A stretch of 64,000 bases of DNA from Muribaculaceae bacterium (GCA_017626045.1 JAGAJP010000050.1:1-64000); one strand, 5' to 3'. Counted from the first letter of the stretch, positions 8,496-16,535 are shown. Notes: a model not told the origin generated them from the letters alone. Numbers and translations are program-made.

Positions 8496-11318
8496 TTACT
8501 CTTTACCCAGCTTCGCGCGGAGATATCTTCCGGTATACGATTCCTCACAGTCGGCGACTGTTTCCGGAGTCCCCTCCACAACCACAGAGCCGCCTCTCTC
8601 GCCTCCCTCGGGACCTATGTCGATGACCCAGTCGGCGCTCTTTATGATATCCTGGTTGTGCTCGATGATGATTACCGTGTTTCCTGCCTCCACAAGCCTG
8701 TTCAGCGACTTCAGAAGTGTGGAGATATCATGGAAATGAAGTCCCGTCGTCGGCTCATCGAATATGAACATGGTCTTTGCCTTGCTTTCCTGCGAAATGT
8801 AATATGCCAGTTTCACCCGCTGGCTCTCGCCGCCGGAAAGCGACGAACTGCTCTGACCGAGTTTTATATAGCCGAGTCCAACCTCCTTCAGCGGCATCAG
8901 ACGCTTGATGACTTTTTTCGCCTGCGCGTTCTTCTCATCCTCATTCAGGAAATCAATACATTCGTCTACCGTCATCTCAAGGAAGTCGTATATATTCTTT
9001 CCCCGATAGGTCACCTCGAGCACCTCCTTCTTGAAGCGCTTGCCGCCACATCCCTCGCATGGCACAGTTATGTCTGCCATGAACTGCATCGGGATTGTGA
9101 CTGTGCCCTCACCCTTGCAATCGGGACACCTGCCGCCGTCGGCGTTAAAAGAGAAGAAGCCCGCCGAGAATCCCTGCTGCTTGGAAAGCGGCTGCTCGGC
9201 AAGAAGTTTTCTGATTTCATCAAATGCCTTGAGATAGGTGGCGGGATTCGACCTCGATGAGGTGCCGATAGGGTTCTGATCCACAAACTCTATCGCTTTC
9301 AACGCCTTTATGTCTCCCGTTATCTCCCTGTGGGCTCCCGGTGTGTCGCACGGGTCGCCGAGAAGACGGGTCAAACCCTTGAAGAGTATCTCTCTCACAA
9401 GTGTCGACTTTCCGCTTCCGCTGACTCCCGTCACAACCGTCATCACGCCTAAGGGAAACTTTACGTCGATTCCCTTCAGGTTGTTTTCCACAGCGCCGAC
9501 CACTTCCACGAATTTCTTCCATGGACGGCGCATCTGAGGCACGGGAATGCTCATATCACCCCTCAGGTAGGCAAGGGTGTAGGATTCGGAATTCTCCTTG
9601 CCTGAGAGCAGTTCTTTCAGGTTTCCCTGTGCCACTACCCTTCCGCCAAGTCTGCCGGCATCCTTGCCGATGTCCACAATCTCGTCGGCGGCAAGCATTA
9701 TCTCTTCGTCATGCTCCACCACCACCACAGTGTTGCCGAGTCTCTGGAGATTCCTCAGCACTTCAATCAGTTTCGCCGTGTCGCGCGGATGGAGACCGAT
9801 CGACGGCTCGTCAAGTATATACAGCGACCCGACAAGTGAACTGCCGAGCGAAGTGGCGAGATTGATTCGCTGGCTCTCGCCGCCCGACAGACTGTTTGAC
9901 AGACGGTCGAGTGTCAGGTATCCGAGCCCTACCATGTTAAGAAACAGCAGACGGTTTCTTATCTCTATTAGAAGACGCTTCGAAATCGTCATGTCCTCTC
10001 GGCTGAGCTCGACTTTATCGAAAAATTCCTGTAGCCGGCATATCGGCATCGTCACAAGGTCGGTGATGGACTTGCCGCCAAATTTCACATACGACGCATC
10101 CCTGCGCAGACGGGAGCCTCGACATACGGGGCACACGGTCTTGCCGCGATAACGAGCCCTCAGGACCCTGTATTGCACCTTATATTGGTTGTCGTCGACC
10201 CATTTGAAGAAGCCGTCGATTCCATACCAGGCGCCTTTGCCATGCCACAGGATGTCTTTCTCTTCCTGAGTCAACTCGAAATACGGCTTGTGGATGGGAA
10301 ATCCGATTTCTTTGGACATGAGCACGAGGTCATCCTTACATCTCTTCATCTTCTCCCCTCGGAAACACTGCACGGCGTCCTGATACACAGAGAGTGTCTT
10401 GTCGGGAATCACAAGGTCCTCACTGATGCCGAGAACCTTGCCGAATCCCTCGCATTCGGGACACGCGCCGTAGGGATTGTTGAAATTGAACATGAGGTCT
10501 GTGGGCTCGCGAAACTCTATGCCGTTGGCGCTGAAGAGACGCGAGTATTCCCTTTCCAAGGGGCCTCCGTCGCTCCAGATCTTGATGATGCAATGGTCGC
10601 GTCCCTCGAAATATGCCGTTTCGAGAGAGTCGGTGAGACGTGCAATCTCGTCTTTGTCTTTGCTGAGAGTCAGTCGGTCGATCAGCAGACGATATTCCTT
10701 CGCCTTGTCTTTTGAAATTCGTTTTTTACTGAGTAGCTCTATGATTTCTGAGATGTCGAAAAATTCCGAGTCTTTCTCCAGTCGGGAGTATCCCTCCGAG
10801 CGGTAGGTCTCAAGCTGCTCCTTTATGGTCCTGTTTTCCGGCACCGTGATATTTATAAGTATGGCTAACTTGGTGCCTTCAGGCTGCCTGTCGAGAAGAT
10901 TGTTTACAATGTCGTCGATGGTGTCGCGTTTCACCTCCTCGCCGCTGAGCGGCGATATCGTATGGCCGGCGCGCGCGAACAGCATTCGCATATAATCGTA
11001 GATTTCCGTTGAGGTGCCTACGGTGCTTCGCGTGTTGCGCGTATTCACCTTCTGCTCGATCGCTATCGCAGGGGGGAGACCCTTGATATAGTCACACTCC
11101 GGTTTCGGCATCCTGCCGAGAAACTGCCGGGCATACGCCGACAGGCTTTCCACATAGCGTCGCTGTCCCTCGGCATATATCGTGTCGAAGGCGAGAGAAG
11201 ACTTTCCGCTTCCGCTCACCCCCGTAACGACTGTGAATTTGCCTATCGGCAGATTCAGGTCTATATTCTTCAGGTTGTTGACCCTGACTCCCTTTAATTC
11301 TATTTGTCGTTTGTCCAT
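8496..11318 (-). CDS. uvrA: excinuclease ABC subunit A
   Basis: A 940-aa UvrA, the damage-recognition ATPase of nucleotide excision repair. It carries two ABC ATPase halves with Walker A motifs GVSGSGKSSLAFDT near the N-terminus and GVSGSGKSTLVREI near residue 640. The two LSGGESQR signatures are present, and the zinc-binding Cys pairs CPECEGFG/CPVCRGSR and CPDCKGEG/CEGCGGKR are intact. Length is normal. The start ATG is nine bases from the end of the inverted-repeat element at 11327-11530, so that repeat must supply or overlap the uvrA leader. A small lipoprotein gene follows directly. Confidence 0.97.
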   Translation of the reverse strand: MDKRQIELKGVRVNNLKNIDLNLPIGKFTVVTGVSGSGKSSLAFDTIYAEGQRRYVESLSAYARQFLGRMPKPECDYIKGLPPAIAIEQKVNTRNTRSTVGTSTEIYDYMRMLFARAGHTISPLSGEEVKRDTIDDIVNNLLDRQPEGTKLAILINITVPENRTIKEQLETYRSEGYSRLEKDSEFFDISEIIELLSKKRISKDKAKEYRLLIDRLTLSKDKDEIARLTDSLETAYFEGRDHCIIKIWSDGGPLEREYSRLFSANGIEFREPTDLMFNFNNPYGACPECEGFGKVLGISEDLVIPDKTLSVYQDAVQCFRGEKMKRCKDDLVLMSKEIGFPIHKPYFELTQEEKDILWHGKGAWYGIDGFFKWVDDNQYKVQYRVLRARYRGKTVCPVCRGSRLRRDASYVKFGGKSITDLVTMPICRLQEFFDKVELSREDMTISKRLLIEIRNRLLFLNMVGLGYLTLDRLSNSLSGGESQRINLATSLGSSLVGSLYILDEPSIGLHPRDTAKLIEVLRNLQRLGNTVVVVEHDEEIMLAADEIVDIGKDAGRLGGRVVAQGNLKELLSGKENSESYTLAYLRGDMSIPVPQMRRPWKKFVEVVGAVENNLKGIDVKFPLGVMTVVTGVSGSGKSTLVREILFKGLTRLLGDPCDTPGAHREITGDIKALKAIEFVDQNPIGTSSRSNPATYLKAFDEIRKLLAEQPLSKQQGFSAGFFSFNADGGRCPDCKGEGTVTIPMQFMADITVPCEGCGGKRFKKEVLEVTYRGKNIYDFLEMTVDECIDFLNEDEKNAQAKKVIKRLMPLKEVGLGYIKLGQSSSSLSGGESQRVKLAYYISQESKAKTMFIFDEPTTGLHFHDISTLLKSLNRLVEAGNTVIIIEHNQDIIKSADWVIDIGPEGGERGGSVVVEGTPETVADCEESYTGRYLRAKLGKE

Positions 11319-11326
11319 CAGTCCTG

Positions 11327-11530
11327 TTGAAGTTGTTTAAACTTATTTACAAATGATATAAAATCCATAGAAGTGTTAAACCTTCATTTTCATTAACCTT
11401 CCGCCATCTTGCCGGCGTATTTTTCCCCGCTCATCGGTCACGATGCCCGCATCGCTCCATCTTCACGTGAAAAAATCCACTCGGCAACCTGACGAAATCT
11501 TAATAAAGAAATAAGTTTAAACAACTTCAA
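11327..11530. repeat. MITE-like element with perfect 22-bp terminal inverted repeats
   Basis: The left end at 11327-11348 (TTGAAGTTGTTTAAACTT...) is the exact reverse complement of 11509-11530 (...AAGTTTAAACAACTTCAA). The 204-bp element has no ORF. Its interior includes TTCCGCCATCTT and AACCTGACGAAATCTTAA, both shared with a diverged relative near 39.46-39.63 kb; the terminal motif alone recurs at 22010-22035 and 44680-44703. No target duplication is evident. It fills the gap between uvrA and the S4 gene, and one end lies in the uvrA leader. Confidence 0.8.
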
Positions 11531-11556
11531 TTTACAGCAAATTCCGAGCCAAATTC

Positions 11557-11991
11557 TCAATCCTCGTCGTCTTCTTCATCTTCCCAGTCAAGAAAATAGG
11601 TGTCGGCGTAGGCGTTTTCCTTAAACTTGGACAACTCACGTCCCTCTCGCTTGGTGGGGCGTCCGAGACCCTTCCGTCGGTCTACAAAACCGGAAATCTT
11701 GGTCATCTCGAGGATGTCATACTGGCTCTGCGGCGTGAGATTCTCCAGATAGTCGGACACCAGACGCGCTCCGAGACGGTTTTGCGTCAGTGCCTTGACC
11801 CGGAAGGTATAGGTTATGGGCGGTTTTCTGACTTCCACGATGTCGCCTTCCTTCAGGGCTCGCGACGGCTTCACCGGCGCGCCTCCCATTGTCACCCGCC
11901 CTTTCTTGCAGGCGTCGGTGGCTATGGTGCGGGTCTTGAACACCCGCATTGCCCACAGCCATTTGTCTACTCTTACTTCCATTCCACTCAT
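11557..11991 (-). CDS. S4-domain RNA-binding protein (Hsp15/RqcP-like)
   Basis: 144 aa. An S4 RNA-binding fold occupies about residues 5-65 (RVDKWLWAMRVFKTRTIATDACKKGRVTMGG, quoted here only as spanning that region's start). A basic segment (DRRKGLGRPTKREGRELSKF) and a very acidic tail (DWEDEEDDED) follow. Proteins of this type bind stalled 50S subunits carrying nascent-chain tRNA. The start at 11991 overlaps the stop of the META-domain lipoprotein gene by ATGA, so the two are translationally coupled; an internal Met three codons later is an alternative start. Confidence 0.85.
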   Translation of the reverse strand: MSGMEVRVDKWLWAMRVFKTRTIATDACKKGRVTMGGAPVKPSRALKEGDIVEVRKPPITYTFRVKALTQNRLGARLVSDYLENLTPQSQYDILEMTKISGFVDRRKGLGRPTKREGRELSKFKENAYADTYFLDWEDEEDDED

Positions 11992-12959
11992 TCTTCTATC
12001 GGGGTTGTTCGCTTCAGCAGCATCACCTGTTTGCCGTTGCTGCCGATAAATTCTACGGTGTCGTCGCTGATCTTTTTGGCGGTGACAGCCTCTTCAAGGG
12101 CCATCATCATCCTGGTCTCCCAGCCGGAGTCGGGACACGCCATTCTTGTCATCGCGATTCCGGAAAACGATATGGAGTTGGCGGTGTCCATGTCTGTCTC
12201 GAAGTCTCCGTTGATGATGTTGCATCCGGTGTTGCCGTGCATTCTCTTCTCGTCAACGTCAAGTGCCAGCTTCATGCCGTCCACTCCCACTTTCTCGCCG
12301 TCGATCTTCTCTACAGCCCATGTGCCGTCGAGGAAATGGAAGTCGCGGTGCATGAGGCGCATCACCTCATTGCCGGCGGCGTCGTAGAAACGCAGCTGAT
12401 GGTCGGGCGTGGAGGTGTCGATGGTGTATTTCTTTGTCAGTTCGAGCGCCTGCCCTATCTCAATGTCGGTGATACCGGTCTTGGCGCACAGTTTCATCGT
12501 GGTGGCTATGTTGCCAAACGAGATTGTCTTGTCGACATAACTCGACTTGTACTCTCCGCTCATTGTGTTGCAGCCGTTGTTGCCATACAGACGGTTTTCC
12601 GCCGGCACAAACTTGATGAACGGAGCGGTCTCGCCGACCGCCGGCTTGCCGAGAACCTCCTCAATTGCCCAGTCGCCGGAGATGGCTCCGAGTGCCTGTA
12701 CGTCGGCTATCTCCTTCAGTTTCTCGTCGACCTTCGCCATGGCTTTCTCAGCCTCTGTCTTGACTTTCTTTTCATTCTTCTTCGCCTCCGCCTCGGTCAC
12801 TTTTTCCGCGGTCTCGGCATCTTTCTTTCCGGTCTCATACCATCCCTGGACTCCCTTGTCGGATCCGTCGGAACCCGATGGCTTGAATATGGAGCAGGAA
12901 CTCATCATCGCAGCCGACAGAAGCATGGCTGCCGGTAGAATAATCTTATTTCTTATCAT
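11988..12959 (-). CDS. lipoprotein with two META domains
   Basis: 323 aa from the ATG at 12959, chosen because MIRNKIILPAAMLLSAAMMS leads straight into a lipobox with Cys22; an upstream Met at 12980 would only add seven residues. An Ala/Glu/Lys-rich probable coiled coil (about 45-90) is followed by two META (HslJ-like) domains, each with the G-N-x-G-C-N signature (GNNGCN and GNTGCN) and paired Cys (KLCAK, RMACP). META proteins are envelope proteins associated with stress and heat-shock functions; the exact role is unknown. It is upstream of and overlaps the S4 gene. Confidence 0.87.
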   Translation of the reverse strand: MIRNKIILPAAMLLSAAMMSSCSIFKPSGSDGSDKGVQGWYETGKKDAETAEKVTEAEAKKNEKKVKTEAEKAMAKVDEKLKEIADVQALGAISGDWAIEEVLGKPAVGETAPFIKFVPAENRLYGNNGCNTMSGEYKSSYVDKTISFGNIATTMKLCAKTGITDIEIGQALELTKKYTIDTSTPDHQLRFYDAAGNEVMRLMHRDFHFLDGTWAVEKIDGEKVGVDGMKLALDVDEKRMHGNTGCNIINGDFETDMDTANSISFSGIAMTRMACPDSGWETRMMMALEEAVTAKKISDDTVEFIGSNGKQVMLLKRTTPIEE

Positions 12960-13009
12960 AATTGTCAAAGTTTTATACAAGTCGCTTTCGTTTTCGGCAA
13001 CTTCATCTG

Positions 13010-13041
13010 CAAAATTAACAAAAAAAAATCAAAATGCCAAC
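13010..13041 (-). promoter_or_regulatory. promoter of the META lipoprotein / S4 pair
   Basis: On the minus strand TAATTTTG (13010-13017) fits the Bacteroidota -7 consensus TAnnTTTG, with GTTG 20 bases upstream as a weak -33 element. It lies about 50 bases before the ATG at 12959. Confidence 0.6.
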
Positions 13042-13053
13042 TGTATATCATCT

Positions 13054-14325
13054 TTAGTCTCCCCAGTGCTTGCGGAGCGGGTATTTCGTCGGCCTGATAA
13101 GCAGGCGGAGCGACGTGGAATAGGTGCAGTAGTTCCATATCCAGTTGAGGAGCACCGTCAGTTTGGTCCGTGTGCCAAGGATGCTTATGATATGGATAAA
13201 CATCCACATCAGCCATGCCAACCGTCCGTATACTTTCATTTTTCCTATCTGCGCCACTGCCTTGTTTCTGCCTACTGTCGCCATAGTTCCTTTGTCCTTA
13301 TATACGAACTTGCGGCTCATGACATCGCTGTTGAGATTGCGGGCGAGATTCTTTGCCTGCTGGATGGCGGGCTGTGCCAACTGCGGGTGCCCGTGTGGAT
13401 AGTCGGGGGTCTCCATCATCGCGATGTCTCCGATGGCATACATGTTGTCAGCCCCTTTCACGGCATTGTACTCATCTACCGGAATGCGACCTCCCCTCGC
13501 TATCATTTCGGAAGGAAGACCCGGCATTGGCTCGCCCTTGACGCCGGCGGTCCATATCAACGTCTCCCAATACTCGGAATGACCGTCGGAGAATGTCACT
13601 TTCTTGTCCTTGTATTCCTTCATGACGGTGTTGAGCCGGATGTCGACCATCAGTTGGCTCAGATACACGTATGCCTTTTGGCTCAGGTCGGGATCGAAAG
13701 CCGACAATAGGCGGTCGGCACCCTCCACAAGCGTGATGTTCATGTCGTTTTGGTCGAGTTCCGGATACTCGCGCGGCAGCACATCCCTTTTCATCTCTCC
13801 GAGCGCTCCTGCTATCTCCACCCCGGCGGGACCTCCTCCCACCACCAAGAAACTCAGCAGTTCGCGCCGGCGTGCGGGATCCGGTTCCATACACCCGCGC
13901 TCAAGCCTGTCGAGAATCTCATTGCGGGTATGGCTCGCCTCGGCTGCCGTCTTGATGCAGAAAACGTTCTCATCAAGACCATCCATATTGAAAAAATTGT
14001 TGGTACTTCCGGCTGCAATCACAAGACGGTCATAGTCGAGAGTCTCATAACTTGTGGTCACCTGTCTTTTATCGATGTCTATATTCTTGACGTGACCCAT
14101 GTGGTATTCCACTCCCCCACGGGTTTTCTTGAACTCCCGGCGGAAGGGAAACGATATACTCGGCACATCGAGAGCCGACGACGCAATCTGGTAAAACAGA
14201 GGAGGGAACGAATGGTAATTGTTCCTGTCCACCAATTTCACATCATACTTCTTTCTATCGAGGCGTTTGGCAAGGTTCATTCCGGCAAAACCTCCGCCGA
14301 TGATAACCACAGTCTCCTTTTTCAT
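13054..14325 (-). CDS. ndh: type II NADH dehydrogenase-like flavoprotein
   Basis: 423 aa from ATG 14325, where MKKETVVIIGGGFAGMN begins the FAD-binding Rossmann motif; the 26 extra residues in the longer frame look like read-through. A second dinucleotide site VVGGGPAGVEIAGAL lies near residue 160 for NAD(P)H, and a family-typical GDIAMM motif is near 300. The C-terminal hydrophobic segment (AWLMWMFIHIISIL) would anchor it to the inner membrane, where such enzymes pass electrons to quinone without pumping. It stands alone between the META lipoprotein gene and the rhodanese remnant. Confidence 0.9.
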   Translation of the reverse strand: MKKETVVIIGGGFAGMNLAKRLDRKKYDVKLVDRNNYHSFPPLFYQIASSALDVPSISFPFRREFKKTRGGVEYHMGHVKNIDIDKRQVTTSYETLDYDRLVIAAGSTNNFFNMDGLDENVFCIKTAAEASHTRNEILDRLERGCMEPDPARRRELLSFLVVGGGPAGVEIAGALGEMKRDVLPREYPELDQNDMNITLVEGADRLLSAFDPDLSQKAYVYLSQLMVDIRLNTVMKEYKDKKVTFSDGHSEYWETLIWTAGVKGEPMPGLPSEMIARGGRIPVDEYNAVKGADNMYAIGDIAMMETPDYPHGHPQLAQPAIQQAKNLARNLNSDVMSRKFVYKDKGTMATVGRNKAVAQIGKMKVYGRLAWLMWMFIHIISILGTRTKLTVLLNWIWNYCTYSTSLRLLIRPTKYPLRKHWGD

Positions 14326-14413
14326 AGCATAATCAAGCATTAACAATGACAGACGGGCTTCAACCGCAATCCCTCCGGCACCCCGTCTTCCCCAATAAAA
14401 CACCTATCCCGCC

Positions 14414-14663
14414 TCATCGGTTTGCTATCCCGCTTATCTCCGGCAGACCGAACTCCCTCCATTCGATGATACCTCCTTCGAGATTGACCACCTTATAGCC
14501 GAGTTTGTCCAGTATCTTGGCGGCATTCATAGAACGGCGCCCACTAATGTTCAACGCGCCGTCGATGTGTCCTTCGGCAAACTCCTCCGGAGTGCGGACA
14601 TCAAGCTACGTATTCCGGGCGATATCCGTTCTCCTTTTCCGGTGATATCCACTCACTCGGTCA
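14414..14663 (-). pseudogene. decayed rhodanese-domain gene
   Basis: Reading minus from 14605 to the stop at 14414-14416 gives LDVRTPEEFAEGHIDGALNI, then SGRRSMNAAKILDKLGYKVV and NLEGGIIEW, unmistakable rhodanese sequence. Three lesions are visible. An in-frame TAG (14606-14608) precedes LDV, and shifting one base joins GYRPEYV to it. About 30 residues, including the catalytic Cys of the usual CRSG loop, are missing between ALNI and SGRRS. The 5' part runs into a sequence repeated at 53444-53474. No functional sulfurtransferase can be made. It would originally have sat upstream of ndh. Confidence 0.8.
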
Positions 14664-14673
14664 ATGGTTTGAT
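14643..14673 (+). repeat. 31-bp dispersed repeat (second copy at 53444-53474)
   Basis: TGATATCC, two or three variable bases, then CACTCGGTC-ATGGTTTGAT: 28 of 31 positions match the copy at 53444-53474. This copy marks the truncated 5' border of the rhodanese remnant, and the other is beside a REP-like hairpin. It could be an end of an intergenic element involved in the rearrangement. Confidence 0.6.
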
Positions 14674-14740
14674 ATCACAAAGACAATACTTTTTTCTTAA
14701 TTGGTCGTGATTGAGGATATCTGCTTTGCTTCAATATTGC

Positions 14741-15166
14741 TTATGAAACCTCAATATTGGGGTTGATGGATTTTAATTGAGAGATGAAACGGTCACGGTC
14801 TTTGGGTGAGATTTCGAGAGGCGCGAAACTTTTTTTACCTGTTCGGTCTACAAAACTGATTGACACACGTTTCGTTGACATTCCTGCCGTTGTAAGAATA
14901 CCGGATGTTTTCTTTGCAGATTTGATCTTGTTGATAGACAGACGCGTCGGCCTGAAAAACATATAAACAACGAGATCATCGCCGACAATCTCATACCAGC
15001 AGCCTAACAAACCAGAAATGCATAAAATGGTAAAGCCTCCACATACGAAAACAGCATACCACCATGGCATTCCCGGAACTGTAAACCATAGTCCGACTGG
15101 AAAGATGAGTAGACAGAACCATGCCCACCAGTCAATTTTTGAACGATAGATTGTCTTTGTCGTCAT
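14741..15166 (-). CDS. small membrane protein with a bacterial PH-like domain
   Basis: 141 aa. Two membrane segments (IDWWAWFCLLIFPVGLWF and WWYAVFVCGGFTILCISGLL) are followed by a short PH-like domain of the bPH_4 type, recognised from the run YEIVGDDLVVYMFFRPTRLS and the end ISPKDRDRFISQLKSINP. These domains sit on the cytoplasmic face; the function is unknown. A promoter with a strong inverted repeat just upstream of its -33 region suggests regulation. Confidence 0.75.
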   Translation of the reverse strand: MTTKTIYRSKIDWWAWFCLLIFPVGLWFTVPGMPWWYAVFVCGGFTILCISGLLGCWYEIVGDDLVVYMFFRPTRLSINKIKSAKKTSGILTTAGMSTKRVSISFVDRTGKKSFAPLEISPKDRDRFISQLKSINPNIEVS

Positions 15167-15220
15167 TTATAATTAACTCTGAAATGTTGATTTGCCATCC
15201 GGACGTGTTATCTTCATCGG

Positions 15221-15252
15221 CAAAATTAGCAAAAATCTCTCGAACTGTCAAG
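15221..15252 (-). promoter_or_regulatory. promoter of the bPH-domain gene
   Basis: On the minus strand TAATTTTG (15221-15228) matches TAnnTTTG, with CTTG (15249-15252) 20 bases upstream as -33. It lies about 55 bp before the ATG at 15166. Confidence 0.65.
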
Positions 15253-15253
15253 T

Positions 15254-15282
15254 GTCATCCGACCGTTTTTCGGTCGGATGAC
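15254..15282. promoter_or_regulatory. 12-bp perfect inverted repeat, possible operator or hairpin
   Basis: GTCATCCGACCG, five T, CGGTCGGATGAC: a flawless 12-bp stem. It begins two bases upstream of the -33 element of the bPH gene, a good position for a dimeric regulator; no T-tract follows on either strand to make it a terminator. Confidence 0.6.
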
Positions 15283-15311
15283 GTAAAAAACGATCGGATT
15301 ACGACTACTTG

Positions 15312-15335
15312 CATGACTAATACGTGTTAGTCATG
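15312..15335. promoter_or_regulatory. palindrome, possible operator
   Basis: CATGACTAA-TACGTG-TTAGTCATG: perfect 9-bp arms round a near-palindromic centre. Two shorter palindromes follow (CGTAATTACG at 15344-15353 and CGAGTATTACTCG at 15385-15397). The rest of 15398-15580 shows no convincing gene; the 78-codon minus-strand frame across it lacks family features. Confidence 0.5.
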
Positions 15336-15584
15336 GTTCTATTCGTAATTACGACAACTACACTCAGATTTTCTACGCATTTTTCGAGTATTACTCGTTT
15401 TCTACTCATTTTGTCTCTTGGCAAGCATACTGTCAGGTGTGCTGCACAGCCGAATGTCCAATACATGTAAACTACACACCCAAAAAAACAGATAATAACA
15501 GTTGCTGAAACTGTTCGTTTACTGTTTTTTGCCGACCAAACGACCTCGCTCACCTCATGCTAAATCTGAGATTTGAATAGGTCA

Positions 15585-15681
15585 CCGTGGCGGTAGTTGT
15601 TTCTTATGTTCTTTCTACATCAAACCACAACTATGCCGAAGGGTATAACCCTACACGCCCTCTTAGGAGGGCGTTTTTTTG
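15585..15681 (+). ncRNA. candidate orphan small RNA with intrinsic terminator
   Basis: Three consecutive helices are readable on the plus strand: TAGTTGT (15594-15600) with ACAACTA (15627-15633), extended by GGC/GCC; GGGT-ATA-ACCC (15641-15651); and a terminator hairpin at 15655-15674 followed by seven T. No plus-strand gene lies upstream, because both neighbours are on the minus strand, so the terminator must serve a separate transcript. No clear -7 box was found (TAAATCTG at 15561-15568 is one mismatch off). It is not in a position to be a leader of crcB. No known Rfam family is claimed. Confidence 0.5.
15655..15680 (+). terminator. strong rho-independent terminator
   Basis: ACGCCCTC-TTAG-GAGGGCGT: an 8-bp GC-rich stem with a tetraloop, followed by a run of T to 15680. 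Read on the minus strand there is no T-tract after the stem, so it acts in the plus direction. Confidence 0.85.
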
Positions 15682-15755
15682 TTGCGTTCCTGCTCAAATA
15701 GCGTTCTTATTGACAAGCACGAGTATGCGTTTCTTCCCGGCGGGGATGCAAGAGA

Positions 15756-16148
15756 TTATCTGACGGCGAGGGAGTGGCCGAGCCAGGCGGCGGCGAAGCC
15801 GGTGATCAGGGAAGCGGCAGCGTATACCGAGAGAATACCGATGTGGTTTCCTTCAAAGAGAAGATAGTTTTCGTGGGAGAAGGTGGAGAAGGTGGTGAGG
15901 CCGCCGCAGAAGCCGGTGGTCAGGAAAGCCTTTGTCTCCGGCGATACGTTTATGTGGTCTCCGGCTATTAGACCGTAGATGAGTCCGATGAGGAAGCATC
16001 CGGATATGTTTACCAGGAACGTCGCCCATGGGAAAACAGCGACAGCAGCCGGGCCGCCGATAACCTTCTCCATGCCTCGGGAAATCAGAAATCGCAAGAC
16101 TCCCCCCAGACCGCTCCCGATGAATACACTTGCCAATAGTTTTATCAT
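15756..16148 (-). CDS. crcB: CrcB/Fluc fluoride channel
   Basis: 130 aa with four hydrophobic helices and the family motifs GSGLGGVLRFLIS, ATFLVNISGCFLIGL and TTGFCGGLTTFSTFSHE. Dimeric Fluc channels let toxic fluoride leave the cytoplasm. Length is normal. The gene begins 30 bp after a terminator-like hairpin that follows tRNA-Ala on the same strand, so it is probably expressed by read-through from the tRNA promoter or from an unseen promoter. The fluoride riboswitch found before many crcB genes was looked for and not seen. The leader ends GAAACAACTTGAT before the ATG. Confidence 0.9.
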   Translation of the reverse strand: MIKLLASVFIGSGLGGVLRFLISRGMEKVIGGPAAVAVFPWATFLVNISGCFLIGLIYGLIAGDHINVSPETKAFLTTGFCGGLTTFSTFSHENYLLFEGNHIGILSVYAAASLITGFAAAWLGHSLAVR

Positions 16149-16177
16149 ATCAAGTTGTTTCTATATGTAAAAACAAC

Positions 16178-16212
16178 ATTGAGAATCAGCTGTCATTAAA
16201 CTGATTCTCAAT
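16178..16212 (-). terminator. terminator-like hairpin after tRNA-Ala
   Basis: A perfect 12-bp stem (16178-16189 with 16201-16212, ATTGAGAATCAG) and an 11-base loop. On the minus strand GTTGTTTTTA follows, a moderate U-tract. It lies between tRNA-Ala and crcB. Confidence 0.65.
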
Positions 16213-16226
16213 ATCATTTCTACCTG

Positions 16227-16300
16227 TGGAGCATATCGGACTCGAACCGACCACCTCTTGACTGCCAGTCAAACGCTCTAGCCAGATGAGCTAATGCCCC
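16227..16300 (-). tRNA. tRNA-Ala (anticodon GGC)
   Basis: 74 nt. The acceptor stem is GGGGCAT/ATGCTCC with the G3-U70 pair that identifies alanine tRNAs. The D arm is AGCTC...GAGC, and the anticodon stem TTTGA/TCAAG has loop CTGGCAG, giving anticodon GGC. The T arm contains GGTTCGAGTCC. CCA is not encoded. A -7 box lies 19 bases before the 5' end. Confidence 0.96.
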
Positions 16301-16318
16301 TTTTTCTGTATCACTCTG

Positions 16319-16326
16319 CAAATTTA
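16319..16326 (-). promoter_or_regulatory. -7 promoter element of tRNA-Ala
   Basis: TAAATTTG on the minus strand matches TAnnTTTG and would start transcription about 10 bases before the tRNA. Confidence 0.6.
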
Positions 16327-16450
16327 CGGAAAATTTTTAATACTCCAAAATTTTCAATAAAAATTTTTCAATAAAAATTTTTAATGTAATTGGTTCTGGC
16401 TTAGTGGTGGCTGGTAATGTTATTGTGCATTGTTCAGGCGCCGTCTCTAC

Positions 16451-16479
16451 ATCGCGCCCGGAGGTCGCTCCCTCCACAC
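16451..16479. repeat. REP-like GGAGG hairpin element, copy 1
   Basis: ATCGCGCCCGGAGGTCGCTC plus CCTCCACAC. GGAGG and CCTCC can pair around six bases. Close copies occur at 48970-48998, 52131-52159 and 53483-53511, all intergenic. The rest of 16301-16561 holds only the tRNA promoter, this repeat and a terminator; the 72-codon frame there is not convincing. Confidence 0.7.
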
Positions 16480-16507
16480 TCTGGAGCCGCGATGCTAATT
16501 CAAAATA

Positions 16508-16535
16508 GGAAAGCAGCCTATTGGGCTGCTTTTCC
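16508..16535 (-). terminator. terminator of the ftsE-like gene
   Basis: GGAAAGCAGCC and GGCTGCTTTTCC pair around TATT. On the minus strand TATTTTG follows. It lies 27 bp beyond the stop of the ATPase gene. Confidence 0.7.

Noticed and set aside
11719..12938. long plus-strand frames opposite the S4 and META genes
   Set aside because: Antisense shadows of genes with clear domains.
15317..15553. 78-codon minus-strand frame in the palindrome-rich gap
   Set aside because: No conserved family, no leader or promoter, and its start is not supported; composition is that of an intergenic stretch.
16149..16230. fluoride riboswitch before crcB
   Set aside because: The 30-bp leader is too short and the only structure there is the hairpin following tRNA-Ala.
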